A stretch of DNA of 64,000 bases from the NCBI RefSeq assembly GCF_947500255.1, contig NZ_CANMRL010000006.1, positions 62,001 through 126,000 of the forward strand, given 5' to 3'. Numbering within the stretch: the first letter of the stretch is position 1; each line of letters starts with the position of its first letter. The stretch comes from an uncultured Psychroserpens sp. (GTDB lineage Bacteria; Bacteroidota; Bacteroidia; Flavobacteriales; Flavobacteriaceae). This document shows, in pieces, positions 57,396 through 64,000 of this stretch. The position numbers and the translations under genes are program-made. Below the pieces are notes generated by a model that saw nothing but the letters and a program-made list of their open reading frames with translations, had not been told where the DNA came from and ran no database searches.

Positions 57396-58231
57396 AACTT
57401 AAGGTTTATTTTCTTGACCTTCAGACCTTCTCCATTATTTTCGGCATAGACCCAAGCTCCATTACTTCTGTATACTACAGCATCTTTTCCTTGAACGATA
57501 TACATATCAGGTGATCCAGAATACAATAATATCATCACCTTTTTTGGTTCGGTATCTACAATTTGAAATCCGTTATCAATTGGTTGAGCATATAGTATTT
57601 CCTTTTTATTAGCAGCACTAGGCGTTACTACTGCTTGCTCTTCTACCGTTTCTACTTCAGGTTCAACAGTGTCTTTCACAACCTCTTTCGCTTCTTCTTT
57701 TTTACGAACATCAATCGCTTCTTCAGGTACTTTCTCGGTTTCCTTAACCTCAACAACAGGTTGACTTGTCATACTTGTTTCTTTTCCTGCATTACCATTG
57801 TACTTATAATCGAAGTTTTGATATGTCGCAAATGCATCTCTTAATGCTCTATTATATGCCTTTTTGTACTCTTTGATCTTTGTACGTCCAATAACAGAAG
57901 ATGCAATTACATTATTTTTACAATCGACTAAATCAATTTGAACTTTGGTGACTAGAAACCCACCTTTTACATCTTTTAAAACAGCTTTAAGTCCTAAACA
58001 ATTATTAGCACCAAGGTCAGTGGGGAATTCATCATTTTGCAAATACGCTTCATATCCATATTTATTAAATAAGAATTTAGTTAATGAATTTAATTGGTAT
58101 TGATCTTCAGATTTTTGAAAATCATACTGATTATCAATAATGATATATTTATAATTATTTATCGCTTCCTGAGCGTTACTATTAAATTGAAATAAAAAGC
58201 TAAAAGCAATTAGAAAAAGTAATCTATTCAT
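57392..58231 (-). CDS. Conserved secreted protein of unknown function
   Basis: A 279-residue exported protein when read from the ATG at 58231 (MNRLLFLIAFSFLFQF...); an ATG 9 bases upstream is possible and overlaps the DUF5723 gene. After the signal peptide (about 1-21) comes a domain of about 130 residues ending at AYNRALRDAFATYQNF. A charged, Glu/Lys/Val-rich linker follows (KVPEEAIDVRKKEEAKEV). The C-terminal about 60 residues carry a small repeat-like beta segment around PKKVMILLYSGSPDMYIVQG. No family is recognised. It overlaps the upstream DUF5723 gene by 8 bases, so they should be coupled. Confidence 0.78.
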   Translation of the reverse strand: MNRLLFLIAFSFLFQFNSNAQEAINNYKYIIIDNQYDFQKSEDQYQLNSLTKFLFNKYGYEAYLQNDEFPTDLGANNCLGLKAVLKDVKGGFLVTKVQIDLVDCKNNVIASSVIGRTKIKEYKKAYNRALRDAFATYQNFDYKYNGNAGKETSMTSQPVVEVKETEKVPEEAIDVRKKEEAKEVVKDTVEPEVETVEEQAVVTPSAANKKEILYAQPIDNGFQIVDTEPKKVMILLYSGSPDMYIVQGKDAVVYRSNGAWVYAENNGEGLKVKKINLKF

Positions 58232-59636
58232 TTGAATCAAAAATTAGGTTAATTCCGAATTGTAAAGATACACTTTGTGCTCTAGAAATATTTTGCAATT
58301 CGGATAAATTATTTCCCATAAGATACATATTAAAGCTTCCAATATGCATGGAGGCACCTAAACCTATATTATGATAAGAAAAATCATCAACAGTGTAGGT
58401 GAATTTTAATCGTAAAAAATCGAATAATCGTCTGTAATAAAATGCCGTAACAGCAAACTGAGGTTGTCTTGGTCTAAATATTGAAAACAATTGTAAACCA
58501 ATACCATTTTGATAGGGTTTACGACCTGCATAGCAATCACAGTCTTCATCATTCTTTTTCCCAAAATTATAACGATACGACGCATTAAATTTTGTAGAAC
58601 GCCAACTTACATAATTACTTTTGAGTGTATCAATTTGAATACTTTCGTCGAACTCGTCTTCTAAGTTTTGCCAATAAGGTGTAGTCCCATCTTCATTTAA
58701 CAAAGGCGGAAATACAAGCTCTAAACCTTCAGTTGTATAACTACCATTAAGATGATAGGTTTCTACATCTTTACTATGAAAAATAGCTCCAACATCTAAT
58801 AAACTACCAGTAATGACATGCTGTTCTTTAGGCTGATAAGTAAATCCCACATCAAAGCCCAAACCTAAATTACCACCAAAAAGCACACGTTTTCTAAGTG
58901 TTTTAATATCTTCACTAAAATCTGAATTATCATCTCCTAAAAGTGAGGCGAGACCAGAGGTTTGCACCTTTCCATCTAGTGATTGAAATACGTGTTCATA
59001 GACATTATCGCCTGTTGTACTTTCTCGAGTTGTAAAGGTTCCCGAATTATTTCTACTGTTCACATTAGCAATGCTAGAATACAATTTTGCTCTAGCACCT
59101 ATAGTAAGTTTCTTATTGAGTTGTTTATTGATTCCGAAGTGAAGCACAGATATAACCTCTCCTTTAAGGTTTACATCACCTAGTGAAAATGATTGTCCGA
59201 TATAATCTGCATTCCCATCCCAAAGCAAGACAGCTAATTCTTTAGGAAAATAGAATATAACATCAGCTTCTTCATACATCCCATATGAAAAATAAGTGGT
59301 CTCATCTTTACGCCAGCCTCCATTAATAATCTCTAACTGTTGATTAAACGTAAAATAATCTCGATTTGATAATGAAAAAATAGCATTTCTAATTTTTGTG
59401 TTGATATCAATGCCATCATCTTTAAAAATATCATAGGCTGAAACACCCGAACTACCAACATTAAGATGAAACTGTGATAACAGCGGAATTCCAAAATGTT
59501 TATCAAACGCTACTAAAGCGCCCGGATTTTGATGTAATGTTTGCGGCAGATCATTAAAATCATACAAGAGTTCTTTATTTTGGCTCATACCAAAAACAGA
59601 GATTAATACTGCTATGTATGTGATTTTTAGACGCAT
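58224..59636 (-). CDS. DUF5723-family outer-membrane barrel protein
   Basis: A 470-residue exported protein (signal peptide about 1-19, ending GMSQ). The N-terminal part PQTLHQNPGALVAFDKHFGIPLLSQFH is a DUF5723 hallmark, and the rest alternates amphipathic strands (GISLQLFSIFRPRQPQFAVTAFYYR near the C-terminus), typical of a porin-like barrel. Two cysteines in DEDCDCY are unusual. Role unknown. Translationally coupled to its neighbours (4 bases from the lipoprotein gene, overlap with the next gene). Confidence 0.85.
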   Translation of the reverse strand: MRLKITYIAVLISVFGMSQNKELLYDFNDLPQTLHQNPGALVAFDKHFGIPLLSQFHLNVGSSGVSAYDIFKDDGIDINTKIRNAIFSLSNRDYFTFNQQLEIINGGWRKDETTYFSYGMYEEADVIFYFPKELAVLLWDGNADYIGQSFSLGDVNLKGEVISVLHFGINKQLNKKLTIGARAKLYSSIANVNSRNNSGTFTTRESTTGDNVYEHVFQSLDGKVQTSGLASLLGDDNSDFSEDIKTLRKRVLFGGNLGLGFDVGFTYQPKEQHVITGSLLDVGAIFHSKDVETYHLNGSYTTEGLELVFPPLLNEDGTTPYWQNLEDEFDESIQIDTLKSNYVSWRSTKFNASYRYNFGKKNDEDCDCYAGRKPYQNGIGLQLFSIFRPRQPQFAVTAFYYRRLFDFLRLKFTYTVDDFSYHNIGLGASMHIGSFNMYLMGNNLSELQNISRAQSVSLQFGINLIFDSNE

Positions 59637-59640
59637 TCAT

Positions 59641-60201
59641 TTATAATTCGAAATAAAAGGTGGCTTTAGATTCTAATTTTAGTTGTCCTAAAACAGATAT
59701 ATCTATTGGGTTTGTATTTGGTGGTAATGTAATGCGATAAATTAGTTTTGTCGCCTCTTCGAATGTACTTAACTCTGGCTCTTCAATTAAAAAGTTTGAC
59801 TCTACAAAAACAGGAGTATCTGGAAGACCTGGTAGTACTTCTACTTGAGCCAAATAACGTTGTTCATCATTATCATTAACAAAAATAAAATCGACATTAA
59901 AGTTTCTGTCTAAACTATTTGTGAATTGAAAGGTTAAGTTTGTCTTTGCTAATTGATCGACAAAAAAATCGGAATTAATATATTCAAGTCGTGTTGTATC
60001 TGTTAAAACGAGAACTTCCTGCTGTGTGTTTTCATCAATAAAATTAGTAGCTTCTAAATTTGAAAAAATTAAACTTGCTTCGAAAACTGGTGTAGGCAAA
60101 ATATTTTCCGCCTGATCAAAATCGACATCATTTACACATGATGAACTAAAGAGAACACCAACGGTTATGACAAATAATACGACTAATCTTGATCGTTTCA
60201 T
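59641..60201 (-). CDS. Lipoprotein of unknown function
   Basis: A 186-residue lipoprotein with Cys22 in LFSSSCVNDVDFDQ; the acidic residues following the cysteine suggest the outer surface. The mature part is rich in beta strands (SLDRNFNVDFIFVNDNDEQRYLA) and Asn. No domain recognised. It lies 4 bases before the DUF5723 gene and 48 bases after yjjG, probably forming one envelope module with the barrel protein. Confidence 0.8.
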   Translation of the reverse strand: MKRSRLVVLFVITVGVLFSSSCVNDVDFDQAENILPTPVFEASLIFSNLEATNFIDENTQQEVLVLTDTTRLEYINSDFFVDQLAKTNLTFQFTNSLDRNFNVDFIFVNDNDEQRYLAQVEVLPGLPDTPVFVESNFLIEEPELSTFEEATKLIYRITLPPNTNPIDISVLGQLKLESKATFYFEL

Positions 60202-60249
60202 AAAGGCTTAGGCTTAGTACTAAAACGACAATATCATCAAATAAGTATA

Positions 60250-60939
60250 TCATAAATACTTTTTTAGATCCTCAAGTCGTTTTACCTGTTTAATATGATC
60301 TTCAGCATTATAGTCGTGATAATTAAATAAAATTACATCCAAACCAACATCCATGGCTCCTAAAATATCTGCTTCATAGTTATCACCAATCATTAAGCTT
60401 TCGTTAGGTTTGGCTTCGGCGAGATCTAGCGCATGATTAAAAATGATGGGATTTGGTTTTTTAACACCTGCTCTTTCAGAATTGGTTATGGTCTTAAAAT
60501 ACTGAGATATATTGGCATTATCCATTTTTCGCTGTTGTGCTTCCTCAAATCCGTTTGTAATGATATGCAAATGGTAATCACTCTGTAAGTGCTCTAAAAT
60601 ATCTACAGTACCATCAAAGAGATGATTAAATGTGGTGAGATAGGTAATGTAGTCCTCAGATAATTGGTTAATGATCTGATCTGAAACATCGAAACGAACA
60701 GCATCAAATGCATCTTTTAAACGTCTATATCTCAAACTCGATTTATCTATTTTTTCTTCTCTATATAATTTCCAATAATTAAGATTTATAGGTTCATAAA
60801 GGTCTAAGAAGTCTTTGGTGTCTAGGTCAAGCTGATGTATCTCAAAAATTTTCTCGAATGTCAATGCAGAATTCTTATCAAAATCCCAAAGTGTATGATC
60901 TAAATCAAAAAATATATGTTTAATTCCCTTAATTTTCAT
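60250..60939 (-). CDS. yjjG: YjjG-family noncanonical pyrimidine nucleotidase
   Basis: A 229-residue HAD phosphatase. The nucleophile motif FFDLDHTLWDFDKN carries Asp12 and Asp14; motif III Lys is in RAGVKKPNPIIF and motif IV acid pair in MIGDNYEADILGA. YjjG-type enzymes dephosphorylate modified pyrimidine nucleotides and keep them out of DNA. It starts inside the preceding deacetylase gene (11-base overlap). Confidence 0.92.
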   Translation of the reverse strand: MKIKGIKHIFFDLDHTLWDFDKNSALTFEKIFEIHQLDLDTKDFLDLYEPINLNYWKLYREEKIDKSSLRYRRLKDAFDAVRFDVSDQIINQLSEDYITYLTTFNHLFDGTVDILEHLQSDYHLHIITNGFEEAQQRKMDNANISQYFKTITNSERAGVKKPNPIIFNHALDLAEAKPNESLMIGDNYEADILGAMDVGLDVILFNYHDYNAEDHIKQVKRLEDLKKYL

Positions 60940-62230
60940 GTCTAGATTTTAATATTTGAGTAAATAATTTTCTAAAGCCTTTCCATCTGATATCACTTCC
61001 AAAACAATAATTATGAAATACAGGAGTGAATGTACCATTCACTTGTTTTACGGCGTCTATCAATCGCTGTAATTCTTGTGCTTTATCCAATTGTGATTGA
61101 TGCTTTAATAGTGCATGATCTAAGCAGTGGAATGAATTGATAAGCAATGGTGTTGGCATTTCGTAATCAAGATCATAAAATAAAAATGGTGTACATGTTC
61201 CCGCTCTAAACCCTAAATGATTAAGATAGCCCATAGTGAAATCATTCTTAATCTCTAATTCAATAAGGTTACGATATGATGTCGGTAAATTAATCTTGGA
61301 AAATGAGTTTCTCGTAGCTTCCAACTCATAATTAGTGACAAATTCCATTTTCTTCTTTTCCTTTTTCAAAATAGAAATATCATCTAAAGAAAAATAAGAA
61401 GCCTTCAATCCTACTTTACAATAGTCTGCAATAGATTTAATGAGTGACACAAATTTCTTTTTATTGATACTGATATTTTTGTCATAGGTTGAATAATCAC
61501 CAATTAAGAAAAACACAATAAACTTAAAATCGTACTGTTTTTGTTTATTTATAATCCATTTGAAGGTGTCATATGGGTCACGTTTAAAACCAAATAACAC
61601 CATAAAACGTTGGTAAAGTCGTCTTAATTTGAATCGGTATAAATCGTTTAGCGCACCTCCAACTGTTCGCATCAAACCTTTTTGTTTGAAGTAATAGGCC
61701 ATTGGCACATCTATAACTGGTTGAATAGAATATGTTTTCTTCGGAAAAGTAAAACCATCAAATTTTTGCTCAAGTAAAGTTTTTAATTTGTAGGCCCACA
61801 TATCAACTACAGGTTGTTGCAAAAAACCATGTTTATACGCTAGGCTTTCGGTCGCTGTGAATCGGCCATAATCATCTTTAACATGCGGCAAATATTCTTC
61901 ATAACGACTCAATAGATAAAAGGATGCTGCAAAAATATCAAATGGTAGCGCACTTTTTTCTCCTGTAGCAAAAAAGCATTTGGTGTCGTCCCAATCTTGA
62001 ACATTGATATCAATATCTGATAAACCTTGTTCAAATAACAACTCATGGTTTCTTATAAAAATCTCATGACTCAAAGGCTGTCGTGTATAGGACATCTTTA
62101 AGCTATCATGAGCAATAAACTCCTCTATGGTTGTAGTGAATGACACAGGAATCCCCAAAACTCTCGTACATAAGTGCTTGAACGCATATCGAAGTCGAGG
62201 TGTTATTTTATGTGTATAAACGAGTAGCAA
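60929..62230 (-). CDS. Polysaccharide deacetylase-like protein
   Basis: A 433-residue protein of the Bacteroidota group with an N-terminal domain of about 150 residues before a NodB-type barrel. Motif-like pieces are QPVIDVPMAYY (normally an Asp-rich substrate motif), YFSLDDIS, HLGFRAGTCTPFLFYDL and CLDHALLKHQ, with the late HNYCFG. No signal peptide, which is unusual for a glycan enzyme but normal in this subgroup. Likely acts in cell-surface polysaccharide synthesis. It is 15 bases after radC and overlaps yjjG. Confidence 0.8.
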   Translation of the reverse strand: MLLVYTHKITPRLRYAFKHLCTRVLGIPVSFTTTIEEFIAHDSLKMSYTRQPLSHEIFIRNHELLFEQGLSDIDINVQDWDDTKCFFATGEKSALPFDIFAASFYLLSRYEEYLPHVKDDYGRFTATESLAYKHGFLQQPVVDMWAYKLKTLLEQKFDGFTFPKKTYSIQPVIDVPMAYYFKQKGLMRTVGGALNDLYRFKLRRLYQRFMVLFGFKRDPYDTFKWIINKQKQYDFKFIVFFLIGDYSTYDKNISINKKKFVSLIKSIADYCKVGLKASYFSLDDISILKKEKKKMEFVTNYELEATRNSFSKINLPTSYRNLIELEIKNDFTMGYLNHLGFRAGTCTPFLFYDLDYEMPTPLLINSFHCLDHALLKHQSQLDKAQELQRLIDAVKQVNGTFTPVFHNYCFGSDIRWKGFRKLFTQILKSRHEN

Positions 62231-62245
62231 AAATATATCTAGTTT

Positions 62246-62944
62246 TTACAAAAGGGTTTCATCTGCGAAACTAAAATATGCTTTTTCTGTGATAATGAGA
62301 TGATCTAGAACTTTTATATCTAAACTTTGTGCTGCATTTTTTAATTTTTGAGTTAATTTTTTGTCAGCTTCGCTTGGTTTTAAACTTCCCGACGGGTGAT
62401 TATGAACTAATAACAAAGCTACTGCTCCAACTTCTAAAGCCGTCTTCAGAACGAGGCGTACATCTACTAAAGTCCCAGTAATTCCTCCCTTACTTAGTTG
62501 CTGTTTTTGGATAATCTTATTAGAGTTATTGAGATAGATAATCCAAAACTCTTCATGAGGTAACTCACCAACAATAGGCTGCATAAGATCAAAGACAGAA
62601 GCACTGGACTTGATCTTCTTTTTTTCAATGATTTCGGTTCCTATCCTACGGCGAGCTAACTCTAGTGCTGCAACAATTGAAATAGCTTTGGCCTCACCAA
62701 TACCTTTAAAGGCCATTAATTGCTTTAAATTCAGTTTTCCGAGTGTATTTAAATTATGATTTGCACTGGACAATATGCGTTTACTAAGGCTAACAGCACT
62801 CTCATCTTTATTTCCAGAGCCAATTAAAATGGCTAGTAATTCGGCATCACTCAATACAGACTTCCCTTTGTTACGAAGTTTTTCTCTTGGTTGATCATCT
62901 TGTGACCAATTTTTTATTGAAAATGAAGTCGTTTTTTTAGTCAT
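62246..62944 (-). CDS. radC: DNA repair protein RadC (JAMM domain)
   Basis: A 232-residue protein with a helix-hairpin-helix (FKGIGEAKAISIVAALELA, about 79-97) and an MPN/JAMM metalloprotease-like domain. The metal-binding motif His181, His183 and Asp194 in LLVHNHPSGSLKPSEAD and the glutamate at 131/132 are complete. Its biochemical activity is still unproven in the family. It heads a six-gene minus-strand operon. Confidence 0.95.
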   Translation of the reverse strand: MTKKTTSFSIKNWSQDDQPREKLRNKGKSVLSDAELLAILIGSGNKDESAVSLSKRILSSANHNLNTLGKLNLKQLMAFKGIGEAKAISIVAALELARRRIGTEIIEKKKIKSSASVFDLMQPIVGELPHEEFWIIYLNNSNKIIQKQQLSKGGITGTLVDVRLVLKTALEVGAVALLLVHNHPSGSLKPSEADKKLTQKLKNAAQSLDIKVLDHLIITEKAYFSFADETLL

Positions 62945-63008
62945 CTTATAAAGATATATTGTAACTTTCTAGATGTAAATATAATGCATTATATAGAAAA
63001 AATACTAC

Positions 63009-63458
63009 ATGCTTATGAAATCTATATTCACAACAGAAGCACACACTGAAATCATTAACAGAATTGAACAACTAGATGACCAAGCGCAAGCAAAATGGGG
63101 AGAAATGAATGTTGGACAAATGGCTTGGCATTGTCAAGGCCCTTTAAATATCATCCTTGAAAAAAATGATTATGGAATGAAACCTAGTTGGTTTGTTAAA
63201 TTGTTTTTTAAAAAATCTTTATACAATGATAAACCATGGCGTAAAGGTTTACCAACCGCAAAATTCTTAAAAACTAAAGAAGATAAAAACTTTAATGCAG
63301 AAAAAGCAACACTTGTAGAGCTTATAAATGAACTACATACTCAGCGTGATAAATCAGAATGGAATCCTCATCCTGCATTTGGGTATTTCACAGCCGACCA
63401 ATGGGGACAAATGCAATACAAACACTTAGACCATCATTTAAAACAGTTTGGTGTATAA
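63009..63458 (+). CDS. DUF1569-domain protein (DinB-like helical fold)
   Basis: A 149-residue protein; a second ATG lies 6 bases downstream. The pattern NRIEQLDDQAQAKWGEMNVGQMAWHCQGPL and DHHLKQFGV at the end, with histidines in the DinB-type positions (AWHC, HHL), fits DUF1569, a branch of the DinB/YfiT metal-binding helical bundle. Activity unknown. It is divergent from radC and followed by the PaiB-like gene after 17 bases. Confidence 0.85.
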   Translation: MLMKSIFTTEAHTEIINRIEQLDDQAQAKWGEMNVGQMAWHCQGPLNIILEKNDYGMKPSWFVKLFFKKSLYNDKPWRKGLPTAKFLKTKEDKNFNAEKATLVELINELHTQRDKSEWNPHPAFGYFTADQWGQMQYKHLDHHLKQFGV

Positions 63459-63475
63459 ACTAAAAGAGTAAACAA

Positions 63476-64000
63476 TTGAACTACCCTCCAAAACATCATC
63501 AGGATAATAATAAAGATCATATGATCGAGGTTATAAAAACCTATCCTCTAGCCACTGTGATTTCAGTTGAAAACAATCAACCATTGATTACACATTTGCC
63601 TTTAATCTTTGAAAACGGAAAGCTTATTGGACATATTGATATTTATAATCCTCAAGTCAATTTATTAAAAGAGGGTAATGCTGTGACCTTATTGTTTTCT
63701 GGACCAGAATGTTACATCTCACCAAGTGTCTATGGAACTACACAATTACCAACTTGGAATTATATAAAAGTGCATCTCAAAGGAACTGTGGAAGCTATAG
63801 AGAGCAAAGCAGCTTTAAAACAGTCGTTAATTACGATGACTGAGTTTTTAGAGGCGCCAGATCATAAATATATTCTAGAACCTGATAATCCTAGATTAGA
63901 TCGCAACCTTGATTACATTAAAATGTTTGAAGTTACCATAACCGGTTGGGAAGGAAAGTTTAAACTCTCACAGGATAAAAAACCAAGTGATACAAAATTT
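63476..64000 (+). CDS. PaiB-like FMN-binding protein (5' part, cut by window edge)
   Basis: The first 175 codons of an FMN-binding split-barrel protein. Segments YPLATVISVENNQPLITHLPLIF, GHIDIYNPQVNLL, FSGPECYISPSVYG and PTWNYIKVHLKG are typical of PaiB, a transcriptional regulator family in Bacillus. The start is taken as TTG at 63476 because MNYPPKHHQ corresponds to the family's conserved beginning; the first in-frame ATG (63521) would delete it. It continues past the window end. Confidence 0.85.
   Translation, partial: MNYPPKHHQDNNKDHMIEVIKTYPLATVISVENNQPLITHLPLIFENGKLIGHIDIYNPQVNLLKEGNAVTLLFSGPECYISPSVYGTTQLPTWNYIKVHLKGTVEAIESKAALKQSLITMTEFLEAPDHKYILEPDNPRLDRNLDYIKMFEVTITGWEGKFKLSQDKKPSDTKF

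Overview
The window comes from a chromosome of the Bacteroidota, most likely a marine member of the Flavobacteriaceae. The evidence is the low GC content, a SusC/SusD outer-membrane pair, two proteins with type IX secretion (T9SS) C-terminal sorting domains, lipoproteins with an acidic stretch after the cysteine, the str-S10-spc-alpha gene order without tuf, map or adk, and promoters of the TTTG-N19-TAnnTTTG type. Shine-Dalgarno sequences are almost absent before genes. I see no tRNA, rRNA, CRISPR array, insertion sequence or prophage.

Layout. 1-9.4 kb: the 5' part of argS, a divergent TPR histidine kinase followed by a CpeT-like lipoprotein, ctlX, an M14 peptidase lipoprotein, a Nudix hydrolase, pyrE, an SRPBCC protein and birA. 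9.5-16.6 kb: rsfS-ftsH, then an envelope-lipid operon (LUD protein, cdsA, psd, acyl-CoA-binding protein), a secreted M28 peptidase and an old-yellow-enzyme homologue. 16.7-20.8 kb: a secreted TPR protein and three poorly characterised genes (six-TM membrane protein, DUF5995 protein, unknown 364-residue protein). 20.9-26.7 kb: a dimethylargininase-like enzyme, gltA, a DUF481-like protein, eno and carA.

26.8-44.2 kb is a 32-gene translation cluster, all on the minus strand, running from rpsL to rplQ. It starts at a near-consensus promoter next to 44.2 kb and ends in a strong terminator at 26.75 kb. It is not uniformly compact. Spacers of 60-172 bases interrupt it at rpsJ/rplC, rpsN/rpsH, secY/infA, rpsM/rpsK, rpsK/rpsD, rpsD/rpoA and rpoA/rplQ. 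Several of these contain hairpins, and one holds a terminator fused to a new promoter.

44.3-54.5 kb: a BamA-like outer-membrane protein, then SusC-SusD and two acidic-anchor lipoproteins (an uptake locus with no linked degradative enzyme), then an arylsulfotransferase-like T9SS cargo protein. 54.5-64 kb: rlmB, a rhomboid protease, rarA, a six-gene minus-strand operon (radC, polysaccharide deacetylase-like, yjjG, lipoprotein, DUF5723 protein, secreted unknown), a DUF1569 protein and the start of a PaiB-like FMN-binding protein.

There is no obvious defence or mobile island. The observations most likely to be new are regulatory: structured RNA spacers in the ribosomal cluster, terminators interlocked with the next promoter, and genes whose promoter lies so close to the start codon that the mRNA should be leaderless. 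Among proteins, the least explained stretch is the unknown trio at 17.9-20.8 kb.
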